Shown here: positions 1 to 11,563 of the stretch, piece by piece
How the letters are laid out: each line of letters begins with the position of its first letter
How positions within the stretch are numbered: the first letter of the stretch is position 1
From: Nyssa sinensis
Taxonomy: Eukaryota > Streptophyta > Magnoliopsida > Cornales > Nyssaceae
Length of the DNA stretch: 64,000 nucleotides
Direction: 5' to 3'
Assembly: GCA_008638375.1 (NCBI GenBank)
Contig: CM018038.1
Span: 14,034,515-14,098,514 of the forward strand
Notes under the pieces: model-generated
What the model was told of the DNA's origin: nothing
Database searches by the model: none
Seen by the model: only the letters and a program-made list of their open reading frames with translations
Made by a program: the position numbers and the translations under genes

Positions 1-262
1 ATGAAAATTATTGGATAATCTCAAAACAAGAAGAAATCGATGAATAAAGGGCACGGGTGATACTTTTTTTGTGCATATTTTATCATCAATAAAAATAAAG
101 TTTTCATTTTGTTTAAAAAAAATCTAGTAATAAGATAGTATGAAAATTTTTATTGACAGTGCAAATCAAATTTTAATATATTAAATATTTTTTAATTAAG
201 AATATTATCATGATAATTTTTTTTTTAAGACCAAATATTATCAAGATATCATTCATGCCATA

Positions 263-441
263 TGCTTGAAACTGATTTATATTCACAAAAGTTTTTCATG
301 CTATTTTAGCATAGACTTTTTTCTCATATGGCATAGCCCACCTTTGTCTCATTTGCTTGAAACTGATTTATATTCACAAAAGTTTTTCATGCTATTTTAG
401 CATAGACTTTTTTCTCATATGGCATAGCCCACCTTTGTCTC
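263..441. repeat. 91-bp tandem duplication
   Basis: Two adjacent near-identical copies with a period of 91 bp. The first runs from 263 to about 353 and the second from 354 to 441; each starts TGCTTGAAACTG and ends CCTTTGTCTC. Nothing in it looks coding. Confidence 0.9.
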
Positions 442-990
442 CTTTCTTTCGTAAAAGTGTGATTCATTGGTGGGGCGTATGAATGAGATGCTAAACATAT
501 GGATTTTTTGAACCAATTAATACTAGGTGGGATAATAAGCACTACTTTGAGCCAACCGAAAAATATTAAACATAGGGAATTTTTTCATCACATTTTTTCG
601 TTCTGATAAGGTAATGAGACCCATCTATATTTATCATAGTCCATCACTCCGTGTTTGTAACATTACTCTAAATGTAAAGACAATGTGATGAGACCCACAT
701 GCATTTGTTATACTGGGTCTCATTAATTTGTGTCAAAGAGTAAAAAAAATAAAGTGAAAAAATATGTTAGGTATAGCATTATTCTAAATTAATAGAAAAA
801 TATTAAATAAATATATTTTCTCACTCTTAAAGATAAAGTGATCTCATTACCTTCTATGCAGAAATTAAATGAAAAAAATTTATTTATCTCCTGATCTACT
901 CTGTCAATAACCTAAAATGAATTACTTAGATTGGTGGATGTTTCGATCAATGGAAACTCGGAAAGCTTAGTGCCTAGGGATCGACTTTTT
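442..990. other. AT-rich non-coding stretch with a possible short MITE
   Basis: No gene is visible. A 12-bp perfect inverted repeat (TAATGAGACCCA at 612-623 and its complement at 714-725) suggests a small, decayed inverted-repeat element around 580-785. Confidence 0.35.
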
Positions 991-1499
991 ATAGGGTGCA
1001 ATATGGGCGAGTCAACCCAAACCCAAATCCGATCTAAATTTTTAGGATGTAGGCTTCATTTCTTACACTTCGGATATGGTTTAGGCAAAAGAATTTAAGT
1101 CCGATCTAAATTAAGGTTGAGTTTGAGTAGAGACTTTGAAAATCCAAGTTCAATCTGAACCTAAATTCAATATCTTATATATTATATTTTTATACTATAG
1201 TTTTTTTTTTTAAGAAAACGATAGAGATTTATTGATGTTAAACAAAGCCCAAAGAGCTACAACCAAACAAAGGGGAACAAACCAAGAAGAAAGTAAAAAA
1301 AAAAACCCCTAAAGAAACTCTAAGTCTAGAAAAGGGTTGAATAGCCCATAACATCATAAAAGACTATCAAAAACACCTACTATCTCCTAGAACATTCTCT
1401 GATATCATTGTAAGTCAAAGAAGGCAAAGATTAAAGACACATCTTGACCCACTATAAATCAGAAGCATTCTCGAAGAAACAAACATCTCTACAAAGATA

Positions 1500-4400
1500 C
1501 AAGAAATACACCCAGAGCAATCAAGAATGAAAATTCATATCTAAGTGAAACAAACTCAAGATAAACGAGGGACTTTTCCAGCCGCATTGAATCATCAATA
1601 ATTCTTCTGGAATACTAAGCAAACTTATGAGCGACCCCATTGCCAGTTCTGTGAACAAAAGTACATTGGAAGAATCAAAATCTTCTGGGAAGGATCTTAA
1701 CATCAGATCTAACAAGACCAATAGGCAACAAATCCTCATCAATAGAACTAATCCCATTAATTTTTCCCCTAGAGTCCCCTTCTAGAATATGATATCTTCT
1801 GATACCAATATCCAAAGAAAAACACACCGCATGAAATTCCTCGCAATTTTATTGCAAACATCCATTAAAGCCTTTATTTTTTTTGACATTCCACCTGATA
1901 AAATTCCTATCATTATCCATCACCACCACCCCAACACAAATCAAACCTATATTCCTAAATAATGCAGCATCAAAAGTTAGCTTTATAAGATTGAACTTAG
2001 GGCGGATGCCAATTCTGAGGAAAAATCTGAATTGACTCAGACATGTTCAATTGATCATCTTGGAAGTAAGAAAAGAAAAGAAAAAATAAATAAATAAGGC
2101 AAGCTCTAGGGGCAGTGGACTAGAATGCACAAATTTTGCGTTATTCCAATTTTTCCAAAGTACCCAAGTAGTGGATAGGAAGACACCATAGTTGTCATGA
2201 TCAAGGCATCGTGCAATTTCATAGAACTTGTCACTACATGAGGAATGATGAAAAGCCTCAGTTCGTAAACTCAAAAGAGACAGAGCCTATGTCCGCTTTG
2301 CTACCCAGTACTTTTTTACTACATAAAGGATACATTCAGTTTTGACACCATAGAAAACATAAGAAACATCAATAGCCATTTTGCGTATAAATATTTCCCC
2401 AACTCCAAGATTTACCAAAAGAGTTGGCATGTCCATCTCAAGCAATGTTTAATGCCCATATTTGTGAACCCAGATGGCATGCACTCGAAACCGAGAAGAC
2501 CCCGTTCTTGGTAAAGTGCCAAATTAGCCTATTTGGACCCCCGTTCTTGGAGTAGAGGGTCATATCAAGAATATTGTTAGCCTCAAAAGGGATAAATGAA
2601 GCAAAACAGGTTCTCATTCTAGAAGTTTCCACCAAGATTGATAAGAGCAGAAACATAAGCATTTGAGGAGAGAACCCTTATAGGATAAATAACCTTTGAC
2701 GGATGAGAAAAGGACAATCACTTGTCTTCCCAGATTTTTATTGACTGACCATTTCCAACTCTTTAGCAAACACCTTCTAACAGCAAACCCTGAGTTGCCA
2801 CAATACTACGCCAACTGAAAAAGGGGCGATGACACAAACCATCAGTTAAAATGATGATTGTGGGAAATACCTCGTCTTCAAGACTTTTGAAAGGAGAGAA
2901 TTTGGGTTTTGCATGATTCGCCACCCTATTTAGCTAATAATGCAAGTTAAAAACTTTAAAACCCTAGAAGCCCAGTCCACCCATCTCATTGGCTATGCAT
3001 AGTTTACTCTAACTAGCCCAATGCATTTTTGGCTTTCCGTTCCAAAAGCCCAACCAAAATCCACTTAACATTGTAGCCAAGTCATAGCATAGATAATCAA
3101 GAAGCTTAAAGCAAGACATAGAGTATATTGGAATCGCCTGAGCTTAGACTTTAGTAAAACCTCGTTACCCGCTTTTGATAAGAGGAATTCCTTCCAGCCT
3201 TCAACTTTACTGAAGGCCATCTCCCTTATGTTATTAAAAACCTCCCTCTTATTATGCCCTACAAAAGATGGTAAACCAAGATATTTGGTATGAAAAGGTA
3301 TGACTTGGACATTCAGCCCTTTTGAAATTTTTGTAATCACCAGAGATGAAGCATTAGAACTGAAAAGTAAGGCTGACTTATCAAAATTAATCTGCTGACC
3401 AGAGGCATTCTTATAGATCTGAATGATAGATTTAACCGACTCTGCTTTTGACTTGTTGGCTTTAAAGAACATAACACTATTATCTACAAAGAACAAATGG
3501 GAGACTTTTGGGGCAACTCTAGATATTGAAATACTAAAAAGAGTGGAATCTTGCTCTGCCTTTCGAATTAAGCAGGAAAGACTTTCAACACGTAAAAGAA
3601 ATAAATATAAAGATAGGGGGTCACCTTGACGTATTAGGTTACTCCTTGGCATACACAAGTCATTATCAAATGAACCCATCTCTCAACAAAACCCAATTTC
3701 AACATTATCTATATTAAAAACCCCACTTGACTTAGTCATAAGCTTTACTCATATCCAATTTTAACGAAGCATACGCATCCTTGCCTAGATTTTCCCCTTT
3801 TATAAAGTGATGAACTTCATAAGCAACTAGGACATTATCAGTTATTAATCTTCCAAGGACGATAGCACTTTAACAATCAAAAATAACATTGGGAAGCACT
3901 TGTTTCAACTGATTTTCCAAAACCTTTGCAATCAACTTAGAGATAACATTGCATAAACTTATCAGATGAAATTGAGTCATATCCTGTGGGCACTTAGTTT
4001 TTGGAATAAGAACAACATGAGTAAAGTTAATTTTTGGCAAGAAATTAAAGTCCACCATTTAGGAAACTAAGAACTGCCTTGCATACCTTTGGTCCAAAAA
4101 TGTGACAATACTTTTGAAAAAATAAGGCTAGCATCCTTTAGTCCAACAATGTGCCAATACTTCTGATAAAATAAGGCTAGCAATACTTCTGATAAAATAA
4201 GTCTAGCATCCTTTAGTCCAACAATGTGCCAATTCTTCTGAAAAAAATAAGGCTAGCATCCCATCATAATCGAAAGCTTTAGTGGGGGTACATCTGGTTC
4301 AATGTCGCCAAAATTTCACCCGCTTGAAAATTGCACAAAAGAAATTTGTTCATATCCTCAAACACCTTCATTTGCAAGATATTCAGAATATGATTATAGT

Positions 4401-5634
4401 TAGACCAACTAGTTGAGCAAAATAAATTTCTAAAGTAATTAACTGCCACTCTCCCCATCTAATTGTCCAGTTCCACCCATGCGTTTGAAGAATCCCAAAG
4501 TCTCATAATCTTATTCTATTTGTTCATTTGTACAATCTTACTATGGAAAAAATTTTGTTTCTATCCCATTGTTTAACCATTCCCGCAGGTAATCGTTGTT
4601 TCCAGAAAATTTCCTCATTTTCCAAACATTCATCAATATGGGATGAGACTCTATGAATCTTGCGCTTCAAAACATCTGTGAAGGGCGATTCCTTAAGTTG
4701 TTTCAAAGTTCCCCATTTATCAGCCAACTGACGATGAACTGTAGCAAAACAAGACTGACTCGATCCATTTAGGAAGACTGAACCTGCTCTACCTCATTGA
4801 GTTGAAAACTGTTTCTAATCCCGTTTTTTGCACATTATCACTGCTGTTCCAACCTGCCTTAATATTATCTTCACATACACTATCATGAATCTATATTGCC
4901 TCAAAGTAGAATCTTCTCATTTTCTTACCTTGACCTCTTGAATCACAAGTCTCTGTATCCAGGCACAATGGACAATGGTCAGAATAGTGGGAATTTAGAT
5001 GAACTTTAGTAGATGGAAAAACAATCATCCATTCTGTGTTAGCAAAAAATCTATCTAGACGCTTACTAATCTTGAGTGATAAAGCTCTGTTATTAGACCA
5101 GATAAAATCATACCCACAGTCACTTAAGTCCCGTAACCCACAATCGTTGAGGGCCATTCGAAAATCATGCATATGCCACAACGGCCTATGACTAGCACCC
5201 TTCTTTTAATGACCATACATTATTTCATTGAAGTCTCTGAAACACACCCACAATAGAGTCTGAAAAAGATTACATGCCTACCTTCTTGCCGCTGGTTATG
5301 GAGCCCCGTAAAAACCTGTTATTCTCCAAACCAAGCTACTGTCATTGCGCTCAACCACTACATCAATATGGTTTTTTGAGTATGAAAGGATAGAGACGTC
5401 ATCCTACTTGTTCCATAGCAAATCCAGACCCCCAGACCTACCACTAGTATCAACAGCTAGGCCATTTGCAAAGCCCAACCTGAATTTCAAAACTTCCATC
5501 TTTCTAGCCAACATTTTTGTTTCGGCCAAAATGATTATTGCGGGACCTTCACTCTTCAGCAAATCGTGAAGAGCTTGAACTGCATAAGGGTTCCCAAGCC
5601 CTCTGTAGTTCCAAATTATGAGCCTTATTGCCAT
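1500..5634 (-). pseudogene. LINE ORF2: endonuclease / reverse transcriptase / RNase H, broken
   Basis: The minus-strand start at 5,634 begins MAIRLIIWNYRGLGNP, the typical start of the plant LINE APE-type endonuclease. A second endonuclease block follows at 4,891-5,181, with the SDHCPL motif near its end. Reverse transcriptase blocks lie at 3,870-4,058 (HVVLIPKTKCPQ and LISLCNV) and at 3,065-3,679 (RQGDPLSLYLFLL, ASGQQINFDKS, KYLGLPSF). The expected FADD catalytic box reads FVDN here, losing the second aspartate. A zinc-binding RVT segment with IWHFTKNGVFSVSSA is at 2,438-2,662 and continues near 2,047-2,274. An RNase H-like segment lies at about 1,520-2,000. Many stops and frameshifts separate these blocks. 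In the cell this protein would nick DNA and reverse-transcribe the LINE RNA in place; here it cannot be made. Confidence 0.9.
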
Positions 5635-5901
5635 TGGCAGGACTAGTTTCTAGTATCTACCGTTTCCTCCAACAAACCTGAACTTGGCAATTTGATGTAC
5701 TTTGATGAACTATGCATCATCGCAACATCCTCATCTAGATTGGCCTATATGTCCTTTCTCGATCTTTTAATAGCCCTCGAACAGCTCATTGGAACATGAT
5801 CAAGCCCACTTGATGTTAGGTTGGTAGGGGATGCGTCAAAGCGTGTTTGCTTCTTCTATTTTTGTGTGACATCTTATCTAATTTATTTAATTGAATTTGA
5901 A

Positions 5902-6050
5902 CTAGATGACACTATCATGAATCATTACTGAATATAGGGTTATAGTCGAAAAATGAGGCATGATTTGGTAATTCGCGCCAATACCCATAACTTCACCACC
6001 TTGGTCGCCCAATACATCAAAGAGCCCTACGCTTTTCCTTTGTGGCTTTT
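5902..6050 (-). pseudogene. C-terminal end of LINE ORF1, cut off by the chromovirus
   Basis: On the minus strand this frame runs from the insertion point (PQRKSVGLFDVLGDQ) to a TAG stop at about 5,902. It is in frame with the ORF1 segment that ends at 12,748 on the other side of the inserted element, once one copy of the 5-bp target duplication is counted. About 270 bp of decayed spacer separate it from the ORF2 start at 5,634. Its content is not recognisable as a domain. The assignment rests on position and on frame continuity. Confidence 0.7.
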
Positions 6051-7216
6051 TGTTAGCTCCTTGAGGGCTTGACAAGGCCAAGGCATGGTGAGCCTCAACC
6101 AATGCCAAGGCCAAGGTAGGGGTGGCCTGTCATAGTTACCCTTACTTGAGATTAGGTTGTCTCGATGGATACTTCAGACTTGGTGCAACTTGTGTGCATG
6201 CCTTAGGCAGCAAAGGCCAAGGCAACGCACTTCGACAACACTTAGCGCACACAGACAGCTTTTGGCAAGATGTACTCTCACAGGGGGAGCAACTCGACTT
6301 TGTAAGCAGTTGTGTCTACTCCTATCAGTTGGGTGAGTTGTCCCAAGACATAAATAGAAGGGAGTACCCCCTTGAGGCACTCATGGGCGAGTAAGCCATG
6401 CAGCCAAAGACCTTGGCACCTCTAGGGCAAGGCATGTTGCTATTATTGTAAGTTGGGTTTGACATGGTAGTCCGAGGTATATGGTGGCAACATTTGACAA
6501 CACAAAACCAAGCCATGAGTAAGCATGGTTTGGCAATGAGGGCTGACAATGAAGCATTGGTAAGATCATGTGGTTGGTTGATTGAAGGTTGAATGCCCAT
6601 AGCCTTATCCTTAAGTGAGGGCTTGGACTGGCTTTAGTTGAGACAAAGCAGGTGAAGACAGTTGTTGGCCTGGCATAAGAAAAAGATGTCTAAGGGCAGA
6701 CAAGGGTAACTACCATACTGTGTTGGCGCTGGATCCTATGACTAGCAATATATGCAACAATGAGATGAACTATTTGCTTATATGTGGCGCACATCAGTGG
6801 CTTCAGACAGCCCTAGCAATTGGGGGTGTCAACTGCAAGCAACAAGTGGTTGTCTGTGGTTTGTTCAAGTAGAACCCTAGCAGTTAGGGTGTAACTGCAA
6901 CCATGTACGTGTCACAGACACACAAATGGGCGGTTGTATGTCTTGTCTATATATACACATTGTAGTAGAGGGGTGTAGGTAGAGAAGTGAGTGAGAGTGA
7001 TTCTTATCACGCAACCCTAAAAGCTGTAATCCTATACTGTTGAGAAAAGTAAAGGTTAGGAAGATTTTTTTGTAAAGTGTGTGTCTTTTGTGTTGCTATC
7101 TTTTTTAAGCCTCTTGAGCGTGTGTGTGTGTGTGTGTGTTTATTAGCTGACTAAGACAATGTCTTAGTGCCATCACAAGGCAGAAAAATTCAGGTTCGAA
7201 TTTTAACTTTGTGACA
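6051..7216 (+). repeat. 5' LTR of the chromovirus
   Basis: A 1,166-bp LTR starting TGTTAGCTCC and ending GTGACA. It matches 11,564-12,742 throughout. A (GT)n run at about 7,117-7,139 is clearly longer than at the same place in the 3' LTR. The segment TGTCTATATATACACATTG near 6,941-6,961 holds a TATA-like box, so the promoter probably lies there. Confidence 0.95.
6946..6954 (+). promoter_or_regulatory. Probable TATA box of the chromovirus LTR
   Basis: CTATATATAC lies in the 3' third of the LTR, a usual place for the retrotransposon promoter. The 3' LTR has CTACATATAC at the matching place. Function is inferred from position only. Confidence 0.4.
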
Positions 7217-7218
7217 AT

Positions 7219-7230
7219 TGGTATCAGAGT
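7219..7230 (+). other. Primer-binding site, tRNA-Met type
   Basis: TGGTATCAGAGT begins two bases after the 5' LTR. TGGTATCAGAG is the usual complement of the 3' end of initiator tRNA-Met used by many plant LTR retrotransposons to prime minus-strand DNA. Confidence 0.85.
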
Positions 7231-7243
7231 GCAGTTTGACGAC

Positions 7244-8130
7244 TATGGCTGGCGGTACTGGGAACGAGACCTTGAAAGATCGAGTGTCCTACTTGGAGAA
7301 TTTCGTTGGTGTCCCTGATGGTAATGGTGATGTTGCACTGTCTATTCAATAAGAGCAACACAGCATTGAGTTGGCGCTAGAAATTCAAAGGAATTGGAGA
7401 ATTTCCTTTGGGACATAGAGCAATATTTCAAGGCTGCCTGTGTCCTAGATGTGGAGGAGGTAATCATAACGAGTATGTATCTTGCAGGTGATGCCAAACT
7501 CTGGTGGCGAACCCGGGTGCAGGATGATCTGAATGATGGACGCCCTCGGATCGAGATATGGGAGATCTTGAAAAAAGGAATTAAAGGATCAGTAACTCCC
7601 TTGTAACACTGCTTGGATTGCTCGGGACAATTTGAAAAAGTTGAAGCATACAGACACGATGAGGGATTATGTGAAAAAGTTCACTTCCCTGATACTGGAC
7701 ATCCAGAACATGTTAGAAGATGAAAAACTGTTCAACTTCATGTCTGGACTCCAGGCATGGCCACAGGCCGAATTGCAAAGGTAAGGAGTAAGAGACCTTC
7801 CTTTTGTAATTACTGCGGTAGAGGGGCTAGTTGACTTTAAGGTTGTTGGATCCACATCCTCAACCGAAAATAAGAACAACAACGATGGGAAGAAGGCCAA
7901 AAATAGAAAATCCAAAGATGCCAAGAAGCAGCATGATGGAAAGAAGAAGAAAGGAAGCAGCAGCGGCACTTCCAAGTCCAAAGGAAAAACAAGTCAAAAC
8001 AAGGGCAAGTCCACGAATGGTTGTTTTCTCTGTAATGGTCTCTTTCTTTTAAAAGATTGCCCCAAACGTGACAAGTTGAATGCCTTGGTGATTGATAACA
8101 AAGACTCAGACAACAACTCTGACATTCCAA
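7244..8130 (+). pseudogene. Chromovirus gag (capsid/nucleocapsid), broken
   Basis: A plausible start is ATG at 7,244 (MAGGTGNETLKDR). The frame meets a stop near 7,350 and shifts before the clear capsid block at 7,394-7,606, which includes LENFLWDIEQYFKAA and YLAGDAKLWWRTR, typical of gypsy gag. A lysine-rich stretch lies at about 7,860-8,010. A nucleocapsid zinc knuckle follows at about 8,022-8,065: CFLCNGLFLLKDC. In related elements the third ligand is histidine; here that position is phenylalanine. The product would coat the element RNA and form virus-like particles in the cytoplasm. It is disabled by stops and frameshifts. Confidence 0.85.
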
Positions 8131-8134
8131 CCAG

Positions 8135-11100
8135 AGTCAATCCACTCCAATTATTGAATGCTATCTGGGTACAGAAACCGCAGACTCAACGTGGTTTGAT
8201 GTATGTGTAGGTGAAAGTGAATGGCATAGATGTTCAAGCAATGGTGGATACTGGAAACACTAACAATTTTGTGGCTCAGCAAGAAGTGGCTACTTTTGGC
8301 CTGAAATTGGATTAGAACACAAGCAAGTTGAAAGTAGTCAACTCGAAGGCTAAACCTGTCCAAGGTACAGTACAAGCAACCCTCAACATTGGTGCTTGAG
8401 AGGGACTATGCAGTTTGATGGCAATACCCTTGGACGACTTTGATCCTATCCTTAGCAACGAGTTCTTCATGAAGGCCAAAGTGATGGTCATGCCCCATCT
8501 TGGAGGCATGATGATCACAGATGAGAAAGTCATATGCTTTATTCCTGCTGTTTACAATGATCAAAGTAAGAAGGAAGGGAAAAAGAAGATAGGGGTGCTC
8601 TCTACAATGCAGTTAAAGACTAGACTACAAAAAGGTGAAGAGACTTACCCTGCAGCCTTGGTGGAAATCAAGCTCGATACTGTTGCGGAAGTTCCTGATG
8701 AAGTTGCTAACTTGCTAAAGAGTTTGGAGATGTCATGCCTCTAAAACTTCCCAAGTCCCTTCCACCTTGACGTGTAACTGATCATAAGATCAAGTTGGAA
8801 CCTGGTGCAAAGCCTCTTACACAGGCCCCTTACAGAATGGCACCACCCCAATTGGCAGAATTGGGGAAACAGTTGAAGGAACTCCTTGATGTAGGATTTA
8901 TTCAGCCTTCAAAAGCCCTTTTTGGAGCCCTAGTTCTATTCCAACGGAAGCAAGATGGATCAATGAGGATATGTATTGACTATCAGGCCCTGAACAAAGT
9001 TACTATCAAGAACAAGTATCCAGTCCTAAATGTTCATGACCTCTTTGACAGACTGAGCAAAGCTTCCTACTTCACAAAACTGGACCTGCGCTCGGGCTAT
9101 TGGCAAGTGCGAATTGTCGAGGGAGATAAGGTCAAGACTGCCTGTGTCACTCGTTATGGATCATATGAGTTCCTGGTGATACCCTTTGGCCTCACTAATG
9201 CACCTACTACATTTTGTAATTTAATGAATGATGTCCTTTACAAGTTTATTGATAAGTTTGTTGTAATGTATCTCGATGACATTTTAATCTATAGTGAGAC
9301 TATTAGAGATCACTTAACTCACTTAAAGCTAGTTTTCAACAATTTGGGAGAAAACCAACTCTATGTAAAGAAAGAGAATTGTGAGTTCTGCCAACAAGAA
9401 GTGGTGTTTCTTGGCCATTGGGTCAGTAATGGCAATGTTCGGATAGACAAACGGAATGTGAAGGCCATTCTTGATTGGCCTGCACCAACAGAAGTGTTAG
9501 AATTAATATCTTTTCTTGGACTTGCTAATTACTAACGCAAGTTCGTCAAGGGTTACTCCAAAAAGCTAGCCCCATTGACTAGCTTGTTGAAGAAGGACAA
9601 CTGGTGGGACTGGAATGAAGAATGCCAAACAGCCCTTGAGAAGCTGAAGCATGCAGTAGCTTCGAAGCTAGTGCTACGCCTACCAGACTTTGAGTTGCCC
9701 TTTGAAATCCACATAGATGCCTCTAATAGAGCCTTTTGAGGGATTCTGGTCCAAGAAAAACATATTGTTGCCTTTGAGAGTCGGAAACTAAAGGACGCTG
9801 AACAGAGGTGTTCTGCCTATGAGAAGGAGATGACTACAATTGTACACTATTTGGATACTTGGAAGTATTATCTGATGGGGACTCAATTTACAGTGGTGAC
9901 GGACAACGTGGCCAACACTTACTTCAAAACCCAGAGGAAGCTGACTCCTAAACAGGCTCGCTGGCAAGAATTCTTAGCAGAATTTGATTTTGTATGGGGT
10001 CATTGACCTGGCAGTCAAAATCAGGTTGCTGATGTTTTGAGTAGAAAGATTGTGCAGGAGTATGTTGCTACCCTATCCAACCTACAGCTGATTTGCTGCA
10101 GCGTGTGAAGGACTTCTCTCAACCAGACAGTGTTTACGAGAAGGTGAGACAACAAGTCAGAGATAGACACGTTCAAAAGTATTGGTTGGATGATGAGATC
10201 TTGTATGCTAAAGGCGGAAGACTTTATGTTCGCAGCGGTGGGGGAATAAGGCGAGAACTCCTGTGGGAAACGTATGATCCATAGTGGACTGGACATCCTG
10301 GCATTGAAAGGATGCTAGCCTTACTGTCCTGTTCGTATTATTAGCTAAAGATGGAAGAAAACATAGAAGCCTATGTCAAGACTTGTCTGGTATGTCAGCA
10401 AGACAAGTTGGAGAAGAAGAATTAGGCAGGGTTACTACAACCCCCGGCCATTCTTGAAAGACCATGGCAATCTATCTCCATGGATTTCATTTCAAGATTC
10501 CGATCCATCTTTGTGATTGTTGACCAATTCTCGAAGTATGAGGTCTTCATCCCTGCACCATATATATGCCTGACAGATGTGGCTGCAGAACTGTTTTTCC
10601 AAAATGTGGTGAAGTACTTCGGGCTGCCAGAGGATTTCATCAGTGATCAAGACTCTAGCTTCACAGGCAGGTTCTAGACTGTTCTATTTGGGCTGATGGG
10701 CTTAGAATTGAAGTTCTCTATAGCAAATCATCCTCAAACTGATGGTCAGACAAAAAGGATAAATGCACTATTGGAGGAGTACTTGCGACACTATGTGACT
10801 TCAAGCCAGAAGAATTGGGTGCAGCTTCTTAAAACTGCCCAATTCTGCTACAACCTATAGAAATCCTCTGCAACAGGACTTAGTCCTTTTGAGTTGGCCA
10901 CTAGACAGCAACCCCTCATTCCTCATGATGTGGCCAAACAGAAGACTAGGGGCCAATGTCCAACTGCTTATCGTTTTGCTAGAGACAAGCAAGAGCTACT
11001 GGATGACGCAGTTGACAGCGTCAACAAATCACAACATCGGATGAAGAAGTACGCTGACAAAAATAGAAGGTCATTTGAGTTCCAACTGGGAGATCAAGTT

Positions 11101-11530
11101 CTGCTAAAATTGACTCCCCAAATCTGGAAGAAGATCAACAGTAAATTAGTTCACCAGGGATTGATCCCTAAATATGATAGACCCTTTGAAGTGATAAAAA
11201 GGGTAGGGAATGTGGCTTACTGGCTGAAGCTTCTAAACAGATTGAAGATACACCTAACATTCCATGTTAGTTTCTTGAAGCCATTTTATCAAGATGTTTT
11301 TGATGCCTCAAGAAAGCATGCAAGGAGGGTACTGCTAGTCATAAGGAAACAGTTTGAGAAAGATGTTGAGAAAATTCTTTCTCACAGGACGCAAGGTTAG
11401 AGTAAGAAAAACTGGCGGACTGATTATCTGGTTTAGTGGAAAGGCGGCAGCAAGGCTGATATAAGTTGGGAAAAAGATGCGACTCTATGACAATTTGAGT
11501 TGTAGATTCGAGACTACTGGAACAATCCGA
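8135..11530 (+). pseudogene. Chromovirus pol: protease, RT, RNase H, integrase, chromodomain-like tail
   Basis: The protease active site is visible as AMVDTGNTNNFV at about 8,237. Reverse transcriptase is the longest open stretch, 8,795-9,535: it has KLDLRSGYWQVR, the intact catalytic box YLDD, and FLGHWVS. The RNase H region at about 9,650-10,060 has IDAS and ends with GSQNQVADVLSRK. Integrase follows: a CLVCQQDK zinc-finger half near 10,385, MDF and IVDQFSKYE in the core, SDQDSSFTG, then HPQTDGQT at about 10,731. The tail at 10,894-11,400 holds a weak GPY/F-like motif (RPFEVIKRVGNVAY). It ends in a chromodomain-like block (DYLV, then WKGG...ISWEKDATL) to about 11,520. Roughly a dozen in-frame stops interrupt it. 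The chromodomain, known to guide integration to heterochromatin, is why I call it a chromovirus; the exact lineage is not settled. Confidence 0.92.
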
Positions 11531-11547
11531 CGAGGGCGTCGGATTCC

Positions 11548-11563
11548 TCTAGTGGGGGTGGTT
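11548..11563 (+). other. Polypurine tract of the chromovirus
   Basis: A G-rich purine stretch (AGTGGGGGTGG) lies directly before the 3' LTR, where plus-strand DNA synthesis is primed in LTR retrotransposons. It is broken by a few T residues. Confidence 0.7.

Noticed and set aside
7667..8130. Minus-strand frames over the chromovirus gag
   Set aside because: They are shadows of the plus-strand gag, whose motifs are recognisable.
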